DNA of 30,248 bases. Origin: a virus. Each line of letters begins with the position of its first letter. Within the stretch, counting starts at the first letter, position 1. Below are positions 16,789-23,458 of the stretch, piece by piece. The translations under genes were made by a program, and so were the position numbers. Under the pieces are notes generated by a model. That model was not told where the DNA came from. It saw only the letters and a program-made list of their open reading frames with translations, and searched no databases. The stretch covers positions 1 through 30,248 of the IMG/VR virus record IMGVR_UViG_3300029309_000226. One strand, 5' to 3'.

Positions 16789-16812
16789 ATGGGGGTTGAA
16801 ATACACCCCCAT
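16789..16812 (+). terminator. Strong G5/C5 stem-loop after the capsid gene
   Basis: ATGGGGGT (16789-16796) pairs perfectly with ACCCCCAT (16805-16812) around an 8-nt loop. It is the most stable hairpin I see in the window, 17 nt after the capsid stop. No T-tract follows, so it may be a partial terminator or an mRNA-stabilising 3' end that keeps capsid transcripts abundant rather than a classical intrinsic terminator. Confidence 0.6.
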
Positions 16813-16833
16813 TAACTAATAAAACAAGATAAT

Positions 16834-17394
16834 ATGGCTTGCGAATTAACTAAAGGTAGAGGTCTCGATTGTAGAGATGGTATTGGTGGTATTAAAGCAG
16901 TCTATTTTGTGCAGTTAGCTGATGTAACAACTTTGACCTCGTCAGGTGGTGAATTAACTGAGTTTGTGATAACTTCAAACTTATTTAAATACAATCTTGC
17001 ACGTGGTACTGGTTCATATACTGAAACTGTCAATGTAAGTACAGAAAATGGTACTTTATTTTTTCAGCCTGAGGTAAATATCAAGCTACACAAAATGACA
17101 ACTGCAGACCAAAACGAACTAAAATTATTAGCACAAAACAGAAGATTAGTAATATTTGTAGAAACTAATAATGTAAATGCAGCAGGAAAGCGTACAATAC
17201 TATGTTGTGGTTCTGTCAATGGTATGGAAATGACTGCAGGTACTGTACAAAGTGGGGTAGCATTTGGAGATATGAATGGTTATGATTTGACATTTACAGG
17301 AATGGAGCCTGATACTGCATTAGTAGTTGAAGACTATACAACAAATCCATTTGACCAAGGAGATTTTACTGTCAATGCGATAGATGAAGACTAA
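16834..17394 (+). CDS. Tail-tube-like structural protein
   Basis: 186 residues. Begins MACELTKGRGLDCRDGIGGIKAVYFVQL, then strands (TETVNVSTENGTLFFQPEVNIKLHKMTTADQNELKLL) and a C-terminal GVAFGDMNGYDLTFTGMEPD. This fold pattern (two sheets plus one helix, 'long loop' in the middle) fits a major tail tube protein, and the type is very common right after the capsid in Bacteroidetes phages. Three Cys in the first quarter and two mid-protein. Ends just before an intrinsic terminator, so it closes the capsid transcription unit. Confidence 0.65.
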   Translation: MACELTKGRGLDCRDGIGGIKAVYFVQLADVTTLTSSGGELTEFVITSNLFKYNLARGTGSYTETVNVSTENGTLFFQPEVNIKLHKMTTADQNELKLLAQNRRLVIFVETNNVNAAGKRTILCCGSVNGMEMTAGTVQSGVAFGDMNGYDLTFTGMEPDTALVVEDYTTNPFDQGDFTVNAIDED

Positions 17395-17410
17395 CAATCA
17401 ATATAATTAA

Positions 17411-17441
17411 GAAAAAGGAGGGTTATGCCCTCTTTTTTTTT
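17411..17441 (+). terminator. Intrinsic (rho-independent) terminator
   Basis: AAAAAGGAGGG pairs with CCCTCTTTTTT around the loop TTATG (17423-17427): GAGGG/CCCTC core, one G-T pair, then A-T pairs. The 3' arm continues into a run of nine T (17433-17441). Clear intrinsic terminator for the protease-scaffold-capsid-tube unit. Confidence 0.85.
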
Positions 17442-17463
17442 AGTTTTTTGTAAATAAATTGAG

Positions 17464-17484
17464 TTTTTTTATATTTTATAGTAT
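17464..17484 (+). promoter_or_regulatory. Repeated promoter-like sequence immediately after the terminator
   Basis: Identical over 21 bases to 15166-15186. TTG at 17448-17450, 19 nt, then TATATTTT (17470-17477) gives a near-perfect Bacteroidetes sigma-A promoter (TTG-N19-TAnnTTTG). The ATG at 17483 lies 6 nt after the box, at the expected transcription start, suggesting a leaderless message for the next gene. Confidence 0.65.
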
Positions 17485-17914
17485 GATACACATTAATAAA
17501 GGTGGATTGAGTACATTCCCAGTAACAATTAAAGAAAAAAGAGTGAATAATAGTGGTGTAACTATTTATTACTTGATTAACCTTAATAATGATATGACGA
17601 AAAAAAATTGGTGGTCATATGGTGCACAAACTATTACAAGAAGATATACTGCATTCAGTATAAATGATAGTATTGGCTCACCACCACTGCCACTGCCTGA
17701 TGAAGGATTTTACACATATAAAATTTATGAGGTTACTTCACTTTCAATTGACTTTACTGACGTAGATAATGTAGCAGTAACTGATAGTCAAATTGTAGAA
17801 ACTGGTAAAGCATTTGTGAAAGATGCATCAGTAACCGAAGTAACCTACACACAATATACACCAACAGATAATACAAATACATTAAATAGTAATACACAAT
17901 ACATAAGTATATAA
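17483..17914 (+). CDS. Virion accessory protein of unknown function
   Basis: 143 residues from ATG 17483; the upstream ATG at 17459 lies inside the promoter-like element and adds an unlikely hydrophobic leader. Strand-rich (FPVTIKEKRVNNSGVTIYYL, GFYTYKIYEVTS) with a Thr/Asn-rich C-terminus (YTPTDNTNTLNSNTQYISI). The type is common in Bacteroidetes phage structural modules and may be a head-fibre or decoration protein. Probably translated from a leaderless transcript. Confidence 0.6.
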   Translation: MIHINKGGLSTFPVTIKEKRVNNSGVTIYYLINLNNDMTKKNWWSYGAQTITRRYTAFSINDSIGSPPLPLPDEGFYTYKIYEVTSLSIDFTDVDNVAVTDSQIVETGKAFVKDASVTEVTYTQYTPTDNTNTLNSNTQYISI

Positions 17915-17916
17915 TT

Positions 17917-18186
17917 ATGAGTAGACAAAAGACAACAACAGAGTTACTATCAGAACAACTAGGTAAAAAAGGTAAAGTAGAAGTGTTTACAACTGATGCA
18001 CAAACTAGCAAAGACTTTTATGCAGTACACTTTGTAACTGAAAGTGTAATAACAAATTGCACTATAACTGATGCAGTAAATGATAGTAATTTAGATGGTG
18101 CTACAATACCAGCTGGTACAGTAATATTTGCACCATTTACTGCAATAGATTTAGCAAGTGGTATAGCAATAGGATATAACAACTAA
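17917..18186 (+). CDS. Small structural/decoration protein
   Basis: 89 residues. A short basic N-terminus (MSRQKTTTELLSEQLGKKG) precedes a compact beta-rich domain (FYAVHFVTESVITNCTIT, ATIPAGTVIFAPFTAIDLASG). The pattern 'IPAGTVIFAPFTAIDLASG' resembles small capsid-decorating or hub-attachment domains in Bacteroidetes phages. 2 nt after the preceding gene and 3 nt before the LamG-like gene; likely a group of surface-exposed virion proteins. Confidence 0.58.
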   Translation: MSRQKTTTELLSEQLGKKGKVEVFTTDAQTSKDFYAVHFVTESVITNCTITDAVNDSNLDGATIPAGTVIFAPFTAIDLASGIAIGYNN

Positions 18187-18189
18187 TAT

Positions 18190-18885
18190 ATGTTTCTAGC
18201 AAACGCATTAAAATTAAAAAGTAGAGTTGCTACTGCTTTTGATATAGGTTCTGTATCAAATATTAAAGCGTGGTATAAACTTAAAACAGGACAGACTGTA
18301 AGTAGTGGTAATTTGACAGTTTGGGCAGATAGTAGTGGCAACACAACTGAAGATATGGATTTAGATGTAGTCAGTGGTGTTTTACCTATCAACACTACAA
18401 CTGGTGCAGTAAATTTTAACACTGTTGATAAGGGTTTTATAAGTACAAGTAGTGACCAATTAAACTTAAGTACATTTACAATTTTAGCAGTATTAGATGT
18501 AGTAGAAAGTGGTGCTGCTAATGAAGCAGTATTTGGTCGTTTAGGTAACGATGAATTTAGATTATATCGTGGCTCTAATGGTGCTAATGTGAGATTAAGA
18601 GCCAATGGTATTAACTATGATGCTACTTTGACAACTGGTACCTTACCTACTGGTAAATTTTTATTGACATTAAGAAGAAATATTAATGGTGTTTTAACAA
18701 TAGATGTAGATGATACAAATGCAAATAATATAGGTACAACTATAACTGATTTATTTGATTTTACAAGACTAGGTAATGGTGCTACTGATTGTTTTATGTA
18801 CGAATTAGTTTTTTTTAATGATAGAAAATCTGACACTGATTTAGCACCAGTAATACAAGATATTAGTAATAGAAACGGATTGTAA
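18190..18885 (+). CDS. LamG/concanavalin-like lectin-fold structural protein
   Basis: 231 residues. IKAWYKLKTGQTVSSG, then VWADSSGN, and strands such as FTILAVLDVVES, EFRLYRGSNGANVRLRANG and LLTLRRNINGVLTIDVDD fit the jelly-roll LamG/laminin-G-3 fold, with the usual YELVFFNDRKSD near the end. In phages these domains bind carbohydrates on virion surfaces. The gene follows two small structural genes and overlaps the portal start by 1 nt. It may help the virion attach to host glycans or marine polysaccharides. Confidence 0.65.
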   Translation: MFLANALKLKSRVATAFDIGSVSNIKAWYKLKTGQTVSSGNLTVWADSSGNTTEDMDLDVVSGVLPINTTTGAVNFNTVDKGFISTSSDQLNLSTFTILAVLDVVESGAANEAVFGRLGNDEFRLYRGSNGANVRLRANGINYDATLTTGTLPTGKFLLTLRRNINGVLTIDVDDTNANNIGTTITDLFDFTRLGNGATDCFMYELVFFNDRKSDTDLAPVIQDISNRNGL

Positions 18886-20732
18886 TGAAAGAAAGACTAA
18901 TTAATATTAACCTTACAAATGAGGTGCAGCCTAGAAGCATCGAGCAAAGTGGTCAAGATTGGGTAAGTTATGGTGATGGTGAGTACAAAAACAATTACCC
19001 ACAATATCTGATAGACTTATACAATAATAGTGCTACAAACTCAGCTATAATTAATGCAACTGCATCTATGATTGCAGGTGATGATTTTTTAGTAGATGAC
19101 ACAGAAAATTTAGAGCAATATGTAGCTTTGAAAAAGTTTCTAGCAACAGTCAATAGTAAAGAAACTGCACACGAATTATTTGTGAAGTTAGCATTTGACT
19201 TAAAACTACAAGGTGCTTATGCTATAAATGTGATATGGTCAAAAGACAGAAAACACATAGCTGAATTACATCATATACCAGTAGAGCAAGTACGTGTGGG
19301 TGTGCCTGATGATAGAGGTGTACATTGTTATTTTCTTAGTACTGATTGGACTAAGTATAGAAAGAAAGAACACGAGCCGAAAAAAATCGATGCATTCAAT
19401 ATGATGGATAGAACAAGTGGTAGTCAGTTGTTATATTCAGGATTGTACTCACCAGCTATGGAATTGTATCACACACCTGACTATGTAGCATCAACAAATT
19501 GGATTCAAGTAGATAATCTAACTTCAGACTATCATTTAAATAATATTAGCAATGGGTTTTCAGGTTCATATTTTATAAATTTTGCTAATGGTGTACCAAC
19601 ACGTGAGGAAAGAGTTCAAATAGAAAGACAGATTACACAAAAATTTACTGGCAGCAACAACGCAGGTAAATTTGTTTTGACATTTTCTGATGACGCTAAT
19701 AGTAAACCTGAAATAATACCTATATCTATTAGTGATGCTGACAAACAATACACTGTATTGAATGAGTTGTGTATACAGAATATTATGATAGGACACAGAG
19801 TTACAAGTCCTATGTTGTTAGGTGTTAAAACTGAAGGACAATTAGGTGGTCGTGGCGAATTACTACAAGCATACGAATTGTATATGAATAGTGTTATAAA
19901 ACCTTTTCAGAATACAATTTTAAAGACGTTTAAGAAACTTTTAGCCATTAATGGTATAACGGCTTCATTTAGCATAAAAGACGTTAAACCACTCAATTCT
20001 ATGTTTGATGCTGATACGCTTAAAGACGTATTGACGCAAGATGAGATTAGAGAAGAATTAGGATATGCACCATTACAAGCACAAGAAGAAGCAGTTGCAG
20101 AAGAACAACAACTATCTGAGTTTACTGCATTAGATAAATTTCTGACAGAGTGTGGTGAAGAAGAAGATACTGAAAATTGGGAATTAATTGATGAGCAAGA
20201 GCTAAATGATGATGATGAGCATTCTGATTTTGATTTTGAGTACAATCTAAACCAGCTTGCTAACAAAACTAATTTAGCTAGAACTGGTGAAGCACGTAAG
20301 CGTGGTAGTAAACAAGACGGCAAAGATGATGAAGGTAATTTATATAGAGTACGTTACCAGTACAGTGCAAAACGTAAAAGTCATAGACACGAAAGAGAAT
20401 TTTGTCGTAAAATGATGATGGCTAATAAAATATATCGTAAGGAAGATATTGTAAAAGGTCAAGCACATGCATTAGGTAGTATAGCAGCGAATAAAGGTTT
20501 TGGTCCTAATGGTAGTGATGTATACGATATTTGGTTATACAAAGGTGGTGTAAATTGTCATCATAAATGGGTTCGTAAAATATACGTGACTAAATCAGGT
20601 GATAGACCTGACTATAATACAGATGAAATAATTAATAAAACAAAGGCACGTAGTCGAGGTTTTAGACCTGAAGAAAACGACCAACGTATATATCAAGCAC
20701 CAATTGATATGCCTAAACAAGGTAGACTATAA
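18885..20732 (+). CDS. Portal protein with C-terminal extra domain
   Basis: 615 residues. Residues 1-400 are portal-like: YPQYLIDLYNNSATNSAIINATASMIAG (clip/wing helices), ELHHIPVEQVRVG, NFANGVPTREERVQIERQI, and the conserved MLLGVKTEGQLGGRGELLQAYELY followed by FQNTILKTFKKLLA. Residues 400-480 are an acidic linker. Residues 485-580 form a separate domain with HRHEREFC (C507) and CHHKW (C558, H559, H560), possibly zinc-binding, resembling in spacing the end of minor head proteins. The portal is the dodecameric DNA channel. Placing it after the capsid and tail-tube genes rather than next to terL is unusual. Joins the next gene by TAATG. Confidence 0.82.
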   Translation: MKERLININLTNEVQPRSIEQSGQDWVSYGDGEYKNNYPQYLIDLYNNSATNSAIINATASMIAGDDFLVDDTENLEQYVALKKFLATVNSKETAHELFVKLAFDLKLQGAYAINVIWSKDRKHIAELHHIPVEQVRVGVPDDRGVHCYFLSTDWTKYRKKEHEPKKIDAFNMMDRTSGSQLLYSGLYSPAMELYHTPDYVASTNWIQVDNLTSDYHLNNISNGFSGSYFINFANGVPTREERVQIERQITQKFTGSNNAGKFVLTFSDDANSKPEIIPISISDADKQYTVLNELCIQNIMIGHRVTSPMLLGVKTEGQLGGRGELLQAYELYMNSVIKPFQNTILKTFKKLLAINGITASFSIKDVKPLNSMFDADTLKDVLTQDEIREELGYAPLQAQEEAVAEEQQLSEFTALDKFLTECGEEEDTENWELIDEQELNDDDEHSDFDFEYNLNQLANKTNLARTGEARKRGSKQDGKDDEGNLYRVRYQYSAKRKSHRHEREFCRKMMMANKIYRKEDIVKGQAHALGSIAANKGFGPNGSDVYDIWLYKGGVNCHHKWVRKIYVTKSGDRPDYNTDEIINKTKARSRGFRPEENDQRIYQAPIDMPKQGRL

Positions 20733-21292
20733 TGGCAGTATTATTTGTAAGTGAGGACACTATAAAAAAATCTACAACAATCAATGGTAATGTAGATGTA
20801 GAGTTATTGTTACCATACATCAAGGTAGCACAAGATATACATATACATCAGTTATTAGGTACTGATTTGTATGATAAACTACAAAATGATGTCGCTACAA
20901 GTAGTTTAGCTGGAGTGTACAAAACTTTGATAGATGAGTATGTACAACCAGTATTAATACACTATAGTCTTTATGAATGTTTACCTTTCTTGTCATACAA
21001 AATAATGAATAAAGATATTGTACGTAAGATATCTGAAACTTCATCTGCAGCTACATTAGACGATATTAAATATCTTAGAAATATAGTCAAAGATACTGCT
21101 GAATATTATAGTGAGAGATTAGTAGACTATATAAGAGATAATACTGAAAGTTATCCTGAATATAGTTCTAACACTGGTAGTGATTTACCACCTACTAAAG
21201 AAACTTATTTTAGTGGTATAGTTATGGATAGAGATATGCAAAGGAATCGTATAACATTAAGAGACTTTTTAGAAAGCAGTTATGACCTATAA
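20732..21292 (+). CDS. Head-tail connector/adaptor protein
   Basis: 186 residues, mostly helical. The N-terminus MAVLFVSEDTIKKSTTINGNVD and helices (LLPYIKVAQDIHIHQLLGTDLYDKL; YVQPVLIHYSLYECLPFLSYK) match the Bacteroidetes-phage head-completion type (DUF6712-like), functionally like gp6/gp15 adaptors stacked on the portal. It follows the portal with a 1-nt overlap. The conserved 'I..LLG..LY..L' and terminal helix 'MDRDMQRNRITLRDF' support the call. Confidence 0.7.
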   Translation: MAVLFVSEDTIKKSTTINGNVDVELLLPYIKVAQDIHIHQLLGTDLYDKLQNDVATSSLAGVYKTLIDEYVQPVLIHYSLYECLPFLSYKIMNKDIVRKISETSSAATLDDIKYLRNIVKDTAEYYSERLVDYIRDNTESYPEYSSNTGSDLPPTKETYFSGIVMDRDMQRNRITLRDFLESSYDL

Positions 21293-21389
21293 AATAAAAA
21301 AAGAAAACATCACAAAGTTAAGAAGCTATTTAGATAAGAAAGATGAAAAACCTAATAAGAGAGAACGCAGACGTACTAGGACTAAATAG
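21282..21389 (+). CDS. Small basic protein
   Basis: 35 residues, MTYKIKKENITKLRSYL with an Arg-rich end (KRERRRTRTK). Starts inside the end of the connector gene (11-nt overlap) and overlaps the next small gene by 47 nt in another frame. No known family. The dense overlap is typical of a phage lysis border, but coding status is uncertain. Confidence 0.4.
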   Translation: MTYKIKKENITKLRSYLDKKDEKPNKRERRRTRTK

Positions 21390-21507
21390 CATAACACTAT
21401 CTATAAGTTTCACAACTGTAGAACAAGTATTACAAATACTTTTGTTGCTTATATCTATTGTGTATACTATTGATAGATTTATATATTATCGTAACAAACG
21501 CAAATAA
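21343..21507 (+). CDS. Small single-TM protein (holin-like candidate)
   Basis: 54 residues. One hydrophobic segment (VEQVLQILLLLISIVYTI, about 26-43) followed by a basic tail (DRFIYYRNKRK), so N-out/C-in topology. Its stop overlaps the next ATG (taATGg). In front of another TM protein and the endolysin, it could be a small holin or antiholin. Confidence 0.55.
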   Translation: MKNLIRENADVLGLNSITLSISFTTVEQVLQILLLLISIVYTIDRFIYYRNKRK

Positions 21508-21716
21508 TGGAAGATATACTAAGATTAATCGAAACGTATGGTATAACTCTAGTTTTATTAATTGGAAGTTGTTACGCTTTATACAAGTTTTTTATATTCA
21601 GCATATATGAAGTAAAAGGTCAGTTTTCAAAATATCACGAAAACAATGCTAAAGATATGCAGTATATAAAAGAGAAAATAAATATAATTTTAGAATTTAT
21701 AAAAGAAAAGAAATGA
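21507..21716 (+). CDS. Small membrane protein (possible holin accessory)
   Basis: 69 residues. A TM helix at about 10-35 (YGITLVLLIGSCYALYKFFIF), then a charged amphipathic helix (KDMQYIKEKINIILEFIKEKK). This TM-plus-coiled-coil plan is shared by small phage proteins near holins; a spanin-like role is possible but no signal peptidase II lipobox is seen. Overlaps its upstream neighbour by 1 nt. Confidence 0.6.
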   Translation: MEDILRLIETYGITLVLLIGSCYALYKFFIFSIYEVKGQFSKYHENNAKDMQYIKEKINIILEFIKEKK

Positions 21717-21793
21717 ATAAATTTTGGTGTAACTTATTGTATTATTTGACATTTAAACAAGTTTGTAAAGGACATTGTAATTGTAAATTATAA
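21713..21793 (+). CDS. 26-residue Cys-rich micro-protein
   Basis: MNKFWCNLLYYLTFKQVCKG followed by HCNCKL: one amphipathic, aromatic stretch then four Cys in total, three clustered as C-x3-C-x-C. Overlaps the upstream stop (ATGA) and ends 2 nt before the endolysin start. Too short for homology reasoning; the tight packing suggests it is translated. Confidence 0.42.
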   Translation: MNKFWCNLLYYLTFKQVCKGHCNCKL

Positions 21794-21795
21794 TT

Positions 21796-22167
21796 ATGCT
21801 TAATTATTTTAATTTTGAGGAGTTTGATAGTCCTGATGAGATTGGTTCAGGTTTACCAAAAGAACAAGGTGGTAAAATGTGTATAAAATTCTTACACAAA
21901 CTTGATGAAGCTAGAGCAATATCAGGTGTGCCATATCGTATCACTTCAGGATATAGGTCTGAATCACATAATGCTAAAGTAGGTGGTCGCATAGGTAGTT
22001 CACATCTTAAAGGACTAGCGTGTGATATTGCAGTAAACAATAGTGGAGATAGAGGTGATATACTAAGAGGTCTAGTAACAGCTGGTTTTACACGTATTGG
22101 TGTAGCTAAGACGTTCATACACTGCGACTTAGACGAAAACAAAGTAAATTCTATATGGCTTTATTAA
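21796..22167 (+). CDS. Endolysin: M15-family D-Ala-D-Ala peptidase
   Basis: 123 residues, a single catalytic domain (Peptidase_M15_3 type). Zn ligands are H70 in GSSHLKGLACDI, D77 in the same block, and H109 in FIHCDLD; YRITSGYRSESHN is the conserved substrate-loop region. It cuts peptidoglycan cross-links during lysis. No signal peptide or cell-wall-binding domain, so release depends on a holin; the 3TM holin follows with a 13-nt overlap. Confidence 0.9.
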   Translation: MLNYFNFEEFDSPDEIGSGLPKEQGGKMCIKFLHKLDEARAISGVPYRITSGYRSESHNAKVGGRIGSSHLKGLACDIAVNNSGDRGDILRGLVTAGFTRIGVAKTFIHCDLDENKVNSIWLY

Positions 22168-22544
22168 CAAATATCTTTTCAAAACTTTTAGGTGACAGTT
22201 CAAAAATAATTGATGAAGTCGTAACTTCACAAGAAGAAAAATTAACACTCAAAAATGAGTTTGAACGCATCTTAAATGAGAATAAAGTAGTGATTGAGCA
22301 AGAAGTCACAAAACGATGGCAAGCCGATATGCAAAGTGATAATTGGTTAGCTAAAAGTATTAGACCTTTTGTATTGGCTTGGCTTGTTGTATCAACTACA
22401 CTACTTATTTTCATAGATGCTGGTGTTATAGAGTTTGTTGTAGCTGACAAATGGGTAGATTTACTACAAATTGTATTAATCACTTGCATAGGTGCATATT
22501 TTGGCTCTAGAGGACTGGAAAAAGTACGCAATGGCAAACAATAG
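22155..22544 (+). CDS. Holin, 3TM family
   Basis: 129 residues. Residues 1-60 form a charged helical N-terminus (IIDEVVTSQEEKLTLKNEF), followed by W-x-A-KSIRPFVLAWLVVSTTLL (TM1) and LQIVLITCIGAYFGSRGLEK (TM2). The 'RP' before the first TM and 'Y-FG-RG-EK' at the end are hallmarks of the Holin_3TMs family. Probably forms the membrane lesion that frees the M15 endolysin. Overlaps the next gene by 14 nt. Confidence 0.8.
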   Translation: MALLTNIFSKLLGDSSKIIDEVVTSQEEKLTLKNEFERILNENKVVIEQEVTKRWQADMQSDNWLAKSIRPFVLAWLVVSTTLLIFIDAGVIEFVVADKWVDLLQIVLITCIGAYFGSRGLEKVRNGKQ

Positions 22545-23265
22545 ATACAGACTAAAACCTCACGAAGAAGAAATAATACTAAAGCTAAGACAAAAAGATA
22601 ATCGCAATGTTTTAGTTATCGGTGATTTACACGCACCATTCACAAGAGAAGGATATCTAGAGCACTGTATAGATGTATATGATGAGTATAATTGTAATGA
22701 AGTAGTGCAGATAGGTGACGTTATAGATAATCATTATTCTAGTTTTCACGAGCCGACACCAGACGGCTATGGTGCAGGTGAGGAATTAGACAGAGCAATA
22801 GCAGTAATACAAAAATGGTACAAAGCATTCCCAAAAGCTAAAGTATGCATTGGCAATCACGATGCTATTATATGTCGTAAGGCATTTTCTAGTGGTGTTT
22901 CTAATAAGTGGATAAGAAGTTATAGTGAAGTGCTAGGTACATCAGGTTGGGATTTTCAGCAAGAACACAAAATTGACAATGTAACTTATGTACACGGCAC
23001 TGGTAGTAGTGGCAAAGGTGCAACAAAAAGATTAAGAGAGTGGCACACTTCTATTGTACAAGGACATATACATACTGAAGCGTATGTAGATTGGTATTGC
23101 AATAAAGAAAACAAATTATTTGCTATGCAAGTTGGCTGCGGTGTAGACGATAGGTCTTATGCTATGGCTTATGCTAAAAATTTCACAAAAAAATATATAG
23201 TCAGTTGCGGTGTAGTACTAAATAATGGTACATTACCAATCGTAGTGCCTATGTCATTAAGCTGA
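22531..23265 (+). CDS. Calcineurin-like metallophosphoesterase
   Basis: 244 residues from ATG 22531; an in-frame ATG at 22492 would run 53 nt into the holin gene and gives an unlikely leader. All five metallophosphatase blocks are visible: GDLH (31-34), GDVID (62-66), GNHD (108-111), a VHG around TYVHGTG, and GHIH. The enzyme hydrolyses phosphoesters with two metal ions; substrate unknown. Similar genes occur in many Bacteroidetes phages at the end of the lysis module. It ends the late block; the 458-nt non-coding region follows. Confidence 0.82.
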   Translation: MANNRYRLKPHEEEIILKLRQKDNRNVLVIGDLHAPFTREGYLEHCIDVYDEYNCNEVVQIGDVIDNHYSSFHEPTPDGYGAGEELDRAIAVIQKWYKAFPKAKVCIGNHDAIICRKAFSSGVSNKWIRSYSEVLGTSGWDFQQEHKIDNVTYVHGTGSSGKGATKRLREWHTSIVQGHIHTEAYVDWYCNKENKLFAMQVGCGVDDRSYAMAYAKNFTKKYIVSCGVVLNNGTLPIVVPMSLS

Positions 23266-23275
23266 TAATCAGCTT
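23259..23275 (+). terminator. Small stem-loop overlapping the end of the phosphoesterase gene
   Basis: AAGCTGA-TAA-TCAGCTT, a perfect 7-bp stem whose 5' arm contains the stop codon. No T-tract follows. Weak terminator or mRNA 3'-end stabiliser for the late transcript. Confidence 0.4.
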
Positions 23276-23333
23276 CTTACAAAGTTTGCCAAACAACAAA
23301 TGGTGAACAATCCAACACAAACAATAATAAAAG

Positions 23334-23385
23334 AATATATATAATATATATAATTATATTTATAGTAAGTATATATATATTAGAG
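23334..23385. other. A/T-only tract, candidate DNA-unwinding element / origin
   Basis: 51 of 52 bases... nearly all are A or T, with only two G, including a 30-base A/T-only stretch and a second TA-repeat block. It lies between late and early modules, upstream of replication genes including a DnaA-domain-IV-like HTH protein (25942). Origin role is inference; no clear iterons are seen. Confidence 0.35.
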
Positions 23386-23390
23386 TTACA

Positions 23391-23417
23391 AACTTTTTTT
23401 ACTAGATTATAGTATAA
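23391..23417 (+). promoter_or_regulatory. Diverged copy of the repeated promoter-like sequence
   Basis: AAAC plus seven T plus A, then TTATAGTATAA: the same ends as the copy at 15162-15188, with a middle one base longer and diverged. TATAGTAT is at 23408-23415. A palindrome (AAAGTT-ATC-AACTTT, 23416-23430) begins at the next base, at the expected transcription start, where an operator could sit. Likely drives the early operon. Confidence 0.5.
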
Positions 23418-23430
23418 AGTTATCAACTTT

Positions 23431-23458
23431 TTGTTTGTTTTATAAAAAAATAGTTTAG
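23431..23458 (+). promoter_or_regulatory. Bacteroidetes-type promoter candidate ahead of the structured segment
   Basis: TTG (23431-23433), 17 nt, TAGTTTAG (23451-23458), one mismatch from TAnnTTTG but with a spacer shorter than the usual 19. Transcription would start near 23465, at the beginning of the stem-forming segment. Confidence 0.35.

Noticed and set aside
22492-22530. Earlier ATG for the metallophosphoesterase
   Set aside because: It would extend the overlap with the holin gene to 53 nt and add 13 residues before the natural MANNRYR start.
23300-23344. 14-codon ORF after the phosphoesterase
   Set aside because: Too short and runs into the A/T tract; no supporting context.
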